In this document: positions 44,393 through 52,551 of the stretch, piece after piece
Numbering within the stretch: the first letter of the stretch is position 1
Layout of the letters: each line of letters begins with the position of its first letter
Source: Rhizobium freirei PRF 81
GTDB lineage: Bacteria; Pseudomonadota; Alphaproteobacteria; Rhizobiales; Rhizobiaceae
Assembly (NCBI RefSeq): GCF_000359745.1
Contig: NZ_AQHN01000084.1
Span: forward strand, 434,001 to 498,000
Reading direction: 5' to 3'
Length of the DNA stretch: 64,000 nt
Notes under the pieces: model-generated
Database searches by the model: none
What the model saw: only the letters and a program-made list of their open reading frames with translations
What the model was told of the DNA's origin: nothing
Made by a program: the position numbers and the translations under genes

Positions 44393-45328
44393 TCAGGCCC
44401 TTTCCACTGCGTTCATGTCGATGCCAAGCTCGGCGGCTAATGCTGCCTGCATTTCCAGCCGCTCGTCCGCGCTTTTGAAGCGAACATAGTGCAGTCGCGG
44501 GAAACGCTTCTTGAGGAAATTCATGCCCTGATAGGGCGAGGTATTGGCGAGGATCACCAGCGGTTTGCCGGCCTCCGCGCTGGCGGCGGCCTGCCGCATG
44601 GCGTCGAGATCATGACCGTCGACCGAACGGCATGTCACGCCGAAGGCGCCGACGCGCGCGGCAAGATCGCCAAGATCGAGCACGGACGACATGGCGCCGT
44701 CGCATTGCTGGCGGTTGACGTCGACGATCACGCGGATGTTGTCGATGCGGTGATAGGCCATCGCCGCAAGGCATTCCCAGGTCTGGCCCTCCTGGAATTC
44801 CCCGTCGGACATATAGACCCAGACCTTGCCGGGTTCGCCCTTCCTCTGCCGTGCCCAGGCGACGCCCGCTGCCATCGAAAGACCTTGCGCCAGCGATCCG
44901 GTCGTCACCTCCATGCCGGGGCTATGTTCGGCGCCGATCATCTCGACCGAGCCGCCGTCCTTGTTGAAGTGGTCGAGCGCATGTTCGTCCATGCGCCCCA
45001 TCTCGATCAGGGCGGAATAAATGACCAAGGCGTAGTGTGCAGGTGAAATGAAAAAGCGGTCGAACTCGGGTGCAAACGGGCCATGGTAGCCGGCACCCGT
45101 GAAGGCGTCGGGATTGTGCGCCGAAGGCACGCCTCGGAAGGGAAGCGGCACTTTCGGGAGCGTCGGTTCGCCGAGTTTCAGGAATTCATTGTAGAGCAGC
45201 GCAAGACTTTCGGCGGCTGAACAGGCTTGGCTCAGATAGCCGCCATTGTTCTTCATGGTGTGGAAGAAGACGCGCCGGCGAATTCTAAGCGCAATATCTT
45301 CCGTGGATTTCTGATTGGAGAGGGTCAT
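44393..45328 (-). CDS. Transketolase N-terminal subunit (ThDP diphosphate-binding)
   Basis: A 311-residue protein equal to the first half of transketolase. The ThDP/metal motif is SDGEFQEGQTWECLAAM...VDVN, and TGSLAQGLSMAAGVAWA precedes it. The usual LSxGHA region reads SPAHYALVIYSAL. GGAGCTGAGACG lies before the ATG. The gene starts 4 bp after mtnA and is followed at once by the C-terminal subunit gene. Split transketolases of this kind occur in dedicated catabolic operons rather than in the central pentose phosphate pathway. Confidence 0.88.
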   Translation of the reverse strand: MTLSNQKSTEDIALRIRRRVFFHTMKNNGGYLSQACSAAESLALLYNEFLKLGEPTLPKVPLPFRGVPSAHNPDAFTGAGYHGPFAPEFDRFFISPAHYALVIYSALIEMGRMDEHALDHFNKDGGSVEMIGAEHSPGMEVTTGSLAQGLSMAAGVAWARQRKGEPGKVWVYMSDGEFQEGQTWECLAAMAYHRIDNIRVIVDVNRQQCDGAMSSVLDLGDLAARVGAFGVTCRSVDGHDLDAMRQAAASAEAGKPLVILANTSPYQGMNFLKKRFPRLHYVRFKSADERLEMQAALAAELGIDMNAVERA

Positions 45329-45332
45329 CGTC

Positions 45333-46427
45333 TCAGCTCCGTTCGGGGAAAAGGGCCTTCAGACCTTCCGGCGACGGCGTCGCGATGCCGCGCTCCGTTA
45401 TCAGGCCGGTGATCAGGCGGGCAGGCGTGACGTCGAAGGCGGGGTTTGCCGCAGGGCTTCCCTCGGGCGAGATGCGAACGCTCGCAATCGAGCCATCGCG
45501 TGCTTTGCCCTGAACGAAGCTGACTTCGTCTGCAGAGCGCTCTTCGATCGGGATCTCCTTGATGCCGTCGTGCACCGTCCAGTCGATGGTCGGGGATGGC
45601 AATGCGACATAGAAAGGCACGCCATTGTCGCGGGCTGCAAGCGCCTTGAGGTAGGTTCCGATCTTGTTGCAGACATCGCCGTTTGCAGTTGTGCGATCCG
45701 TTCCGACGATCACCATGTCGATATCGCCATGCTGCATCAGGTGGCCGCCGGCATTGTCGACGATCAGCGTGTGCGGCACGCCATGGCCGTTCATCTCCCA
45801 GGCAGTCAGGTAGGCGCCCTGGTTGCGCGGGCGGGTTTCGTCGACATAGACGTGGACGGGAATGCCTTCTTCCGTCGCCATATAGATCGGTGCCGTCGCA
45901 GTCCCGTAGTCGACGGTCGCAAGCCAGCCGGCGTTGCAATGGGTCAGGATGCGGACTGGTTCGCCCCGCTTCTTCTTCGCGGCGATCTCGCGGATGACTT
46001 TGAGGCCGTTTGCGCCGATCGCGCGGTTGAGCTGGACATCTTCCTCGGCAATTTCGGCCGCACGTTTGTAGGCGGCGTCGGCGCGTGCGCTTTCCGGAAG
46101 CGGCTGCAAGTGCTCGCGCATGGCGTTCAGCGCCCAGCGCAGATTGATGGCGGTCGGGCGCGTTTCGTTGAGTTCCTCCCAGACGGCATCGAGATGGGCA
46201 TTGGAGGGATCCTTCACCATGGCGATTGCAACGCCATAGGCGGCCGTGACGCCGATCAATGGGGCGCCGCGTACCCACATGTCGCGGATCGCCACCGCGA
46301 CCTCGCCGACGGTCTTCAAGGTAACGACCCTGAATTCATGCGGCAGCCAGCGCTGGTCGATAATGTCGACGGAGCGGCCGTCCTCGTTGAGCCAGATTGT
46401 ATGGTAATGGCGTTCTCCGACTTTCAA
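45333..46427 (-). CDS. mtnA: 5-methylthioribose-1-phosphate isomerase family protein
   Basis: A 364-residue aldose-ketose isomerase of the eIF2B-like family. It converts 5-methylthioribose-1-phosphate, or 5-deoxyribose-1-phosphate in related enzymes, to the ribulose-1-phosphate. The catalytic Cys lies in THCNAGWLATVDYGTA and the catalytic Asp in VGTDRTTANGDVCNKIGTY; RGAPLIGVTAAYG is also present. The start is a TTG inside TTGA, overlapping the mtnK stop by 4 bp, with AAGGAG upstream. It is the second gene of the operon. Confidence 0.88.
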   Translation of the reverse strand: MKVGERHYHTIWLNEDGRSVDIIDQRWLPHEFRVVTLKTVGEVAVAIRDMWVRGAPLIGVTAAYGVAIAMVKDPSNAHLDAVWEELNETRPTAINLRWALNAMREHLQPLPESARADAAYKRAAEIAEEDVQLNRAIGANGLKVIREIAAKKKRGEPVRILTHCNAGWLATVDYGTATAPIYMATEEGIPVHVYVDETRPRNQGAYLTAWEMNGHGVPHTLIVDNAGGHLMQHGDIDMVIVGTDRTTANGDVCNKIGTYLKALAARDNGVPFYVALPSPTIDWTVHDGIKEIPIEERSADEVSFVQGKARDGSIASVRISPEGSPAANPAFDVTPARLITGLITERGIATPSPEGLKALFPERS

Positions 46428-47695
46428 GCGAGTGTCTCCTTCTCAAGCCGTTCTGCTGTCGCACGGACATCTTTGAGGCTGTGGATGCGATGCCGGTTGA
46501 CGGCGAGGTGACGCCCAAGTTTCAGCGCCTTCTTCTCGCAGGCGGCCCGATGATTGGGATCGGCGATGGTTTCGAAATCGGCATTGTGGGCGAGCCCGAG
46601 AATGCGGCGATGCATCTCGATGCCGGCAAAGCCCAGCATTTCGCGATAGATCTCGTCGAGGACGATGTTCAGAGCCTGTTCGGCCCCAAGCAGATCGCCT
46701 TGATCCTCGAAGAGGCTCGCCTGGTAGAGAATTCCCTTTCGCTCGCTGCGCCAGAGATTGGCGAATTCGGCGCGGAAGGTCTCCCAGATGGTCTCGACCG
46801 TATCGAGCAGATAGGTGCGCATGCCCGCGCGCGCATCGCGCTCGCTCTCGTGGCCGCTTTGCGCAAAGTAATTCATCCAGAAATTGGCGAGCAGCATGCC
46901 GACATCGAAACTGATCGGTCCATAGAAGGCGAATTCCGGGTCGATGACACGCGTTTCCTCCTCGGTGACCATGACCGAGCCTGTGTGCAGGTCGCCATGG
47001 CAGAGCGTCTCGGCCTTGGCGGAAAAGAGGTGCTTCAGCCTTTGTGCTTCGACCTTGAGATCACGATCTCGACGCAATTCCGCGACAAGCGGATCGAGTT
47101 GCGGCGAGGTATGCCGGTTGAGCGTGGCGTCGAAATAGGGATCGGAAAAGACGAGATTCTCGGTGATGTCGCAGAGCTCGACATTGTCGGCGAAGAGGGC
47201 CATGTCGGCCTTCTTGTCGCGCGTGACCATCGAGAAATCGGAGCCACGGAAGAGTGCGCGCGCGCAGAAGAGCCCGAGATCACGGCCGATTTTCGGAAGG
47301 GCGTGGCCGTCGATTAACGCCCGTCGCAGGATGACGTGCGGCGTCAGATATTCCATGGCGATGATCGCCTGAGCGGCGTCGAAGAAGAAGATTTCCGGCA
47401 CCATGCCAGGGTCGCGCGCGGACTGGCGTATGAGGGCATGATATTCGAAATACGAGCGCTTCAGGGGAAGCGGCCAGCTTTCGCCGACAAGACGCACATA
47501 AGGCAGCGCCTGCTTGACAATCGCGGCTCCCTTTTCGCCTGTGACGATGAAAACGAGATTGAGGTTGCCGTCGCCGACTTCCTTGACCTCCCACCGCGCC
47601 GAATCGTCGCCGATTTTTTCCTTGAGAATGGTGTTGCCGCCAAGCCGGCCGGGCAATGTCTCGGCGCTGAGCGCCGCGAAGACTTGCGTGTCCAT
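46424..47695 (-). CDS. mtnK: 5-methylthioribose kinase family protein
   Basis: A 423-residue kinase with the aminoglycoside-phosphotransferase fold. VKQALPYVRLVGESWPL is diagnostic for MtnK, HGDLHTGSVMV is the catalytic loop and DPEFAFYGPISFD the metal-binding segment. It should phosphorylate 5-methylthioribose, or 5-deoxyribose in paralogous pathways, at C1. AGGAGGAGA precedes the ATG. It is the first gene of the five-gene operon and divergent from a CUT2 ABC transporter, implying that the free sugar is imported rather than produced by an MTA phosphorylase. Confidence 0.88.
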   Translation of the reverse strand: MDTQVFAALSAETLPGRLGGNTILKEKIGDDSARWEVKEVGDGNLNLVFIVTGEKGAAIVKQALPYVRLVGESWPLPLKRSYFEYHALIRQSARDPGMVPEIFFFDAAQAIIAMEYLTPHVILRRALIDGHALPKIGRDLGLFCARALFRGSDFSMVTRDKKADMALFADNVELCDITENLVFSDPYFDATLNRHTSPQLDPLVAELRRDRDLKVEAQRLKHLFSAKAETLCHGDLHTGSVMVTEEETRVIDPEFAFYGPISFDVGMLLANFWMNYFAQSGHESERDARAGMRTYLLDTVETIWETFRAEFANLWRSERKGILYQASLFEDQGDLLGAEQALNIVLDEIYREMLGFAGIEMHRRILGLAHNADFETIADPNHRAACEKKALKLGRHLAVNRHRIHSLKDVRATAERLEKETLA

Positions 47696-47775
47696 AATGC
47701 TCTCCTCCTGCGCATGTCGCGGCCTCCACCGTGTGCCGACATGCCGTCATGGGCACAACTAAGGCAGTATTATAG

Positions 47776-47800
47776 CAAATGTCAACGACCTTGACATTTG
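47776..47800. promoter_or_regulatory. Perfect 10-bp inverted repeat operator between mtnK and the ABC transporter
   Basis: CAAATGTCAA-CGACC-TTGACATTTG, a 25-bp dyad, sits in the 145-bp spacer between the two divergent operons. A related half-site, CCTGACATCATT, follows at 47818-47829 and recurs as CCTGACATAATT upstream of the SorC-type regulator gene. It is the most likely binding site of that regulator. Confidence 0.65.
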
Positions 47801-47840
47801 ATGAAAAGCTATCCTAACCTGACATCATTGGGAGGAGAGA

Positions 47841-49358
47841 ATGAGCGACAATGCAGTGTTTCGCATCGAAGGCGTGCGCAAATCCTTTGGTGCGGTAGCG
47901 GTACTCCAAGGGGTGCATCTCGACCTCAAGGGCGGTGCCGTAACAGCCTTGATGGGTGCCAATGGCGCCGGCAAATCGACGCTCGTGCGTATCCTGAGCG
48001 GCGTATATCCGCGTGATGCCGGCACGATCACTCTTTCGGGCGCACCGTTTGAACCTTCGACGCCCGCGGAGGCGATCCGCGCCGGTGTCGTGACGGTGCA
48101 CCAGAACATCAATGACGGCGTCGTTGCCGACCTCGATGTTGCAACCAATCTGACGCTCGACCGGCTGAACGGGCGCGGCGCGCGGCTCTTCTTCAACCCG
48201 CAGCGGGTTCGGCGCGAAGCTGCGCAGGTCGCATCGCGCATGGGCCTGACGATCGATCTCAAATCCAGCATCAACGATTTGAGCCTTGCCGATCGCCAGA
48301 TGGTGGCGATTGCGCGTGCCATGGCGCATGAGCCGAAAGTCCTGATCCTCGACGAGCCGACCTCGTCGCTGTCGAGCGCGGAGGCCGATCGCCTGTTCGA
48401 TCTCGTGGATCGTCTGAAGGCGCGAGGCGTTGCAATCCTTTATATTTCGCACCGCATGTCCGATATCCGCCGGCTTGCAGACAGCATCGTGTCGCTGCGC
48501 GACGGCCGCATCACCGGCCGCTTCGAAGGGCCGGATCTCGACTATGAAGGTGCCGTCAATGCGATGCTCGGCCGCAAAGTCTCGGCCGACGCGATCGCCG
48601 TGCGGGAAGCAAACGCTCCGGTTTTTCGCGCGCACGGCTTGAAGCTATCCGAGCATTCGCGGCCTTTCGATTTCGAGCTCGGCGAAGGCGAGATCGTCGC
48701 GGTCACCGGCCTCGTCGGCGTCGGCAAGTCGGCGCTTGCCGAAGTGCTTGCCGGGGCGCGTATGCCGGCAGGCGGTCAGATGATGCTGGATGGCGCGCGT
48801 TACGTGCCGAAGACGACAGGCCAGGCGATCGCTCGGGGCGTATTCCTCGTCGCCAAGGATAGGGGGATCAGCGGCATCGTGCCCGATTTCAATATCTACG
48901 AAAATATCAGCCTTCCGTTTCTGCGACGGCTGTCGCGTTTCGGAATATCCAGCCGAGGCACCGAACGGCAAAGGGCACGCCGGCAGATATCGTCGCTTGG
49001 CGTCGTCTGCCGTAGCGAGCGGGACGAGATGCACACGCTGTCGGGCGGCAACCAGCAAAAGGTCATGGTCGGCCGCTGGCTCTCGGAGCCGTCGCGCCTC
49101 CTTGTTCTCGACGAACCCTTCCAGGGCGTCGACATCGTGGCCCGCCGCGACATCGGCGAGAAACTACGCTCCTCGGCAAACGGGCGAGCCACAATCCTCT
49201 TTCTAACCGAGCTCGACGAAGCCTTCGAGGTCGCCGACCGCATCCTCGTGATGTCGGAGCAGACGATCGTCGGCGAGCATCGCAATTCCGGCATCGATGT
49301 CGAGCGCCTGCTGTCTGAGATCGCAGGTCAATCCTCTCAACAGGTCAGCGCAATATGA
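47841..49358 (+). CDS. CUT2 ABC transporter ATP-binding protein (RbsA type)
   Basis: A 505-residue protein with two fused ATPase domains, as in RbsA/XylG. The first has GANGAGKST (about 35-43) and ILDEPTSSLS. The second has the degenerate Walker A GLVGVGKSA (about 293), LSGGNQQKV and LVLDEPFQGVD. GGGAGGAGAG precedes the ATG. It energises import of a pentose-like sugar and is divergent from mtnK. Its stop overlaps the permease start by 4 bp. Confidence 0.9.
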   Translation: MSDNAVFRIEGVRKSFGAVAVLQGVHLDLKGGAVTALMGANGAGKSTLVRILSGVYPRDAGTITLSGAPFEPSTPAEAIRAGVVTVHQNINDGVVADLDVATNLTLDRLNGRGARLFFNPQRVRREAAQVASRMGLTIDLKSSINDLSLADRQMVAIARAMAHEPKVLILDEPTSSLSSAEADRLFDLVDRLKARGVAILYISHRMSDIRRLADSIVSLRDGRITGRFEGPDLDYEGAVNAMLGRKVSADAIAVREANAPVFRAHGLKLSEHSRPFDFELGEGEIVAVTGLVGVGKSALAEVLAGARMPAGGQMMLDGARYVPKTTGQAIARGVFLVAKDRGISGIVPDFNIYENISLPFLRRLSRFGISSRGTERQRARRQISSLGVVCRSERDEMHTLSGGNQQKVMVGRWLSEPSRLLVLDEPFQGVDIVARRDIGEKLRSSANGRATILFLTELDEAFEVADRILVMSEQTIVGEHRNSGIDVERLLSEIAGQSSQQVSAI

Positions 49359-50404
49359 GCAGTGAACAGAGCAAATCCGCGGGCGCGGTTCCCTTGTCCC
49401 AGCCGACAGTGAGCGTCAGGGATATCGCCATTAAATATGGCTTCCTCGTCCTGCTTGCCGGCATGATCCTTTATTTCTCGCTCGTCACCGGCGGCTTCGC
49501 TTCGCCGCAGAGCGCGGTCTTCATCCTGCAATCGGTATCGATCACGGGGATCCTTGCCCTCGGTGTCACCGCGACACTCGTGGTCGGCGGCTTCGACCTG
49601 TCGATCGGATCGGTCGCGACGAGCGCGATGATGGCTTCGTCCTATGTGATGGTGGTCATGGGCGGCGATGCTGTCACCGCAACGCTCGTCTGCCTTGCCG
49701 TTGGCGTGCTGGTCGGGCTCATCAATGGCATCATTATCGTCTATATGCGCGTGCCGGATCTGCTCGCGACACTCGGCATGATGTTTCTCTTGCTGGGGCT
49801 CCAGCGAATTCCGACTGAGGGTCGCTCCATTGCCACCGGAATGACGCTGCCGAATGGGTCTGTCGCAAACGGCGCATTCAGCCCCGACTTTCTCGCTCTT
49901 GGCCGCCACCGCTTCGACTTTATCCTGCCCAATCTCGTGCCGGTTTCGGTCGTGGTCCTGATCGTGCTGGCAATCCTGATCTGGTTCTTTCTCGAATATA
50001 CGCGGTTCGGACGGATGATGTATGCGGTCGGCTCGAATGAGCGGGCTGCCGGCCTCGCCGGCGCGCCGGTCAATGCCTACAAGATTTCCGCCTACATCAT
50101 CTCGGGGATCTTCGCCTCGATCGGCGGCATTCTGCTCGCAGCCCGTCTCGGCCGCGGCGATATCGCGTCCGGCAACAACCTTTTGCTCGATGCCGTTGCC
50201 GCCGCACTTATCGGCTTTGCAGTGCTTGGCGCGGCAAAGCCCAATGCCTTGGGGACGGCGATCGGCGCCCTTTTCGTCGGTATCCTGCTGCAGGGGCTGA
50301 CGATGATGAACGTGCCCTACTACACGCAGGACTTCGTCAAGGGCGCGGTTCTCGTCGTCGCTCTGATTTTCACCTTTGCATTCTCAAAGAGGAGCAAACG
50401 CTAA
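49355..50404 (+). CDS. CUT2 ABC permease (RbsC type)
   Basis: A 349-residue inner-membrane permease with 8-10 predicted segments. The RbsC-family motif VGGFDLSIGSVA is clear, and the GSNERAAGLAGAPVNAYK loop contacts the ATPase. It forms a homodimer channel. A small GGGC-GCAT-GCCC hairpin follows in the 51-bp gap before the binding-protein gene. Confidence 0.9.
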   Translation: MSSEQSKSAGAVPLSQPTVSVRDIAIKYGFLVLLAGMILYFSLVTGGFASPQSAVFILQSVSITGILALGVTATLVVGGFDLSIGSVATSAMMASSYVMVVMGGDAVTATLVCLAVGVLVGLINGIIIVYMRVPDLLATLGMMFLLLGLQRIPTEGRSIATGMTLPNGSVANGAFSPDFLALGRHRFDFILPNLVPVSVVVLIVLAILIWFFLEYTRFGRMMYAVGSNERAAGLAGAPVNAYKISAYIISGIFASIGGILLAARLGRGDIASGNNLLLDAVAAALIGFAVLGAAKPNALGTAIGALFVGILLQGLTMMNVPYYTQDFVKGAVLVVALIFTFAFSKRSKR

Positions 50405-50455
50405 GGGCGCATGCCCTGGCGCATAATCATAATTTCATTGGAGGAGGAGACTGAT

Positions 50456-51508
50456 ATGAAGATGACACGCAGAACGCTGGGCGTATTGACGCTCGGCCTG
50501 ATGGGAGCGGCGGCATTTGGTGCGCCATCCTTTGCCGCCGACATGCCAAAGCCGTTCGATAAGCCCGGCAATGTGAAGATTGCGCTCGTGCGATATCTCT
50601 CGACCGGCGATTTCTTCCAGTCCTATCTCGCCGGTGTCGAGGCGCAGTCCAAGGCGCTTGGCGTCCAGCTGCAGGTGTTCGACAGCCGCCAGGATGCAGC
50701 CGTGCAGGCCGACATGGTCGATCAGGCCATCGCGCTCGGCGTGCAGGGCATCATCATCCAGCATGGCCTGACGGAATCCATGAAGGATGCGGCCCAGCGC
50801 GCCATCGATGCCGGCATCAAGGTCGTCGCCTTCGACGTGAATGTCGAGAATGCCAAGATCCCGCAGATCGAACAGTCCGACCGCGACCTTGCTCGCCTCG
50901 CACTCGAGCAGGCTGTCAAGGACAATGGCCAAAGCTTTAAGGCGGGCTATGTCTACGTTGCCGGTATTGCGCCGCTCGACCGACGCGACGAGACCTGGAA
51001 GGAATTCAAGAAGAAATATGCTGGCATCAAGGAAGCCGCGCAGTTCGGCACGATGGACAACCCGATCGCCAACTCGGTCGCCAACCAGGCCCGTTCGGTG
51101 GTTTCGGCCAATCCCGACATTACCGTGATGTTTGCGCCGTATGACGAGTTTGCCAAGGGCGTGAAGATCGCCGTCGACGAAGCCGGGCTTTCCTCCAACG
51201 TGAAGATCTATTCGGCCGACATTTCGACCTCTGACATTGCAGCGATGCGCGAAAGCGGTTCCGCCTGGGCTGCGACGGCGGCAACCAATCCGGCCGTGGT
51301 CGGTCAGGTCTCCGTCCGTGCGCTTGCCATGCTGCTCGCCGGTCAGGATCCGGGCCATCAGGTCATCGTTCCGCCGACGCTGATCACCCAGAAGGCGCTG
51401 AACGAGCAGAATATCAAGAACATGGAAGAACTCGGCGTCAAGCTGCCGCAGTTTGCCCACGCGGACGTCGCCATGCCGGCGTGGATGCCGAAGGCCGCTG
51501 CCAAGTAA
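50456..51508 (+). CDS. CUT2 periplasmic sugar-binding protein (RbsB-like)
   Basis: A 350-residue periplasmic-binding-protein-like I domain. The signal peptide (MKMTRRTLGVLTLGLMGAAA...) ends near FAA; the RR pair leaves Tat export possible. The mature part has typical DQAIALGVQGIIIQ and GIKVVAFDVNV segments. GGAGGAG lies before the chosen ATG. The ABC operon ends with it at a strong terminator. The ligand is probably the substrate of MtnK (5-methylthioribose, 5-deoxyribose or a similar pentose). Confidence 0.88.
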   Translation: MKMTRRTLGVLTLGLMGAAAFGAPSFAADMPKPFDKPGNVKIALVRYLSTGDFFQSYLAGVEAQSKALGVQLQVFDSRQDAAVQADMVDQAIALGVQGIIIQHGLTESMKDAAQRAIDAGIKVVAFDVNVENAKIPQIEQSDRDLARLALEQAVKDNGQSFKAGYVYVAGIAPLDRRDETWKEFKKKYAGIKEAAQFGTMDNPIANSVANQARSVVSANPDITVMFAPYDEFAKGVKIAVDEAGLSSNVKIYSADISTSDIAAMRESGSAWAATAATNPAVVGQVSVRALAMLLAGQDPGHQVIVPPTLITQKALNEQNIKNMEELGVKLPQFAHADVAMPAWMPKAAAK

Positions 51509-51530
51509 GCAAACTCTTTCTCACCAGCTG

Positions 51531-51555
51531 GCGGTGCTTCGGCACCGCTTTTTTT
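51531..51555 (+). terminator. Rho-independent terminator of the CUT2 operon
   Basis: GCGGTGC-TTCG-GCACCGC is a perfect 7-bp stem with a stable TTCG tetraloop, followed by seven T residues (51549-51555). It is the clearest intrinsic terminator in the window. Confidence 0.92.
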
Positions 51556-51688
51556 CTGTGTTTCACGGTTCACGTAGGTATACCGACAAAAAACGCGCCG
51601 GTTGGCACGATTTTTCTTTTGGATCTCACCTCAGCGAAGCGCAAGCTTGTCAGGCTCTGCTGCCCGAAAATGATCTTTCGCAATGGAG

Positions 51689-51703
51689 AATATTGACAAT
51701 ATT
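51689..51703. promoter_or_regulatory. Palindromic operator of the toxin-antitoxin pair
   Basis: AATATTG-A-CAATATT is a perfect 7-bp dyad 43 bp upstream of the antitoxin start and overlaps a TTGACA-like -35. ParD-type antitoxins autorepress at such palindromes. Confidence 0.55.
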
Positions 51704-51745
51704 TGCTACGCTTCCCACAATAGCTGGGTAGCGAAAGGACAAGCG

Positions 51746-51997
51746 ATGGCATCGGACAGTATCCACGTGAAGGTCAAAGGGCCTCTGCAGGACCACCTTC
51801 AGCAGCAGATCGGCGAGGATGGTCTCTATGAAAACGCGAGTGAGTACATTCGCGCGCTTATTCGCCGTGACCTCCAAACCAAGAACGAGGCCTGGGAAGC
51901 CCTGTGCAGAGAATTGTCGCCGGCATTGCGGGCGGACGACAGCGAATTTGTCGTGGTCTCGGTTGATGACGTCATCCGGCGGAACCAGAGCCGCTAA
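51746..51997 (+). CDS. ParD-like (RHH) antitoxin
   Basis: An 83-residue antitoxin. The N-terminal ribbon-helix-helix (HVKVKGPLQDHLQQQI...YENASEYIRALIRRDL) binds DNA, and the C-terminal tail (SEFVVVSVDDVIRRN) should wrap the toxin. AAAGGA precedes the ATG; an in-frame ATG 21 codons upstream lies inside the operator. It is encoded 2 bp before the toxin gene, the usual order for type II systems. Confidence 0.82.
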   Translation: MASDSIHVKVKGPLQDHLQQQIGEDGLYENASEYIRALIRRDLQTKNEAWEALCRELSPALRADDSEFVVVSVDDVIRRNQSR

Positions 51998-51999
51998 AC

Positions 52000-52356
52000 A
52001 TGCCGGCTTATCGTTTTTACCCGCGTGCGGATGCCGCACAGGACAAGATCTGGCGTGATACGGTCGAAAAGTGGGGCGAAGCGCAAGCCGTCACCTATAT
52101 TCGAGGGCTCCATGCTCATTTACAGCTCCTGACGAAAGACCGGCATCTGTGGCGCAGGCTGCCGCAGAGACTGGCCGTTCCAGCCGACGTCAAGCGCGAG
52201 GCCTATTTTAGCCGGTACGAGCATCATTATGTTTTCTTCCGTATTCTGAATAACGGCGACCTTGGCGTCATGAGCATTCTGCACGAGCGCATGGACATGG
52301 CGGTGCGCCTTAAGGAGGATCTGGTAGCTTTGGAAGGCAAGAAACCGACCGATTAG
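52000..52356 (+). CDS. ParE/RelE-family toxin
   Basis: A 118-residue toxin of the ParE/RelE fold: YRFYPRADAAQDKIWRDTVEKWG at the N-terminus, then KREAYFSRYEHHYVFFRILNNGDLGVMSILHERMD containing the central strands. ParE members poison gyrase, RelE members cut mRNA; sequence alone does not decide. It is partnered with the ParD-like gene just upstream. The pair sits between the CUT2 transporter and the RhaD-like gene, interrupting an otherwise coherent catabolic locus, as an inserted module would. Confidence 0.82.
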   Translation: MPAYRFYPRADAAQDKIWRDTVEKWGEAQAVTYIRGLHAHLQLLTKDRHLWRRLPQRLAVPADVKREAYFSRYEHHYVFFRILNNGDLGVMSILHERMDMAVRLKEDLVALEGKKPTD

Positions 52357-52551
52357 TCGGTAACGAGGCTGGCGATGATCGCCAGCCCCTCTTAAACGGC
52401 ATCAAATGCCGGGCGGCTTTTCGTTCGGAATGCGCCAAGGCGGGTATGATGGAGCGCTTTTGCGATTCAAAGAAAGGCAGAAGCGCTCAAGGTCTTTCAG
52501 TGTGGACATGTCGGCATCGCAAAACCGTCAGACACATTTATGCGACATGCG

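Noticed and set aside
45315..46511. A 398-codon plus-strand frame antisense to mtnA
   Set aside because: It is the antisense shadow of a gene with all catalytic motifs and belongs to no known family.
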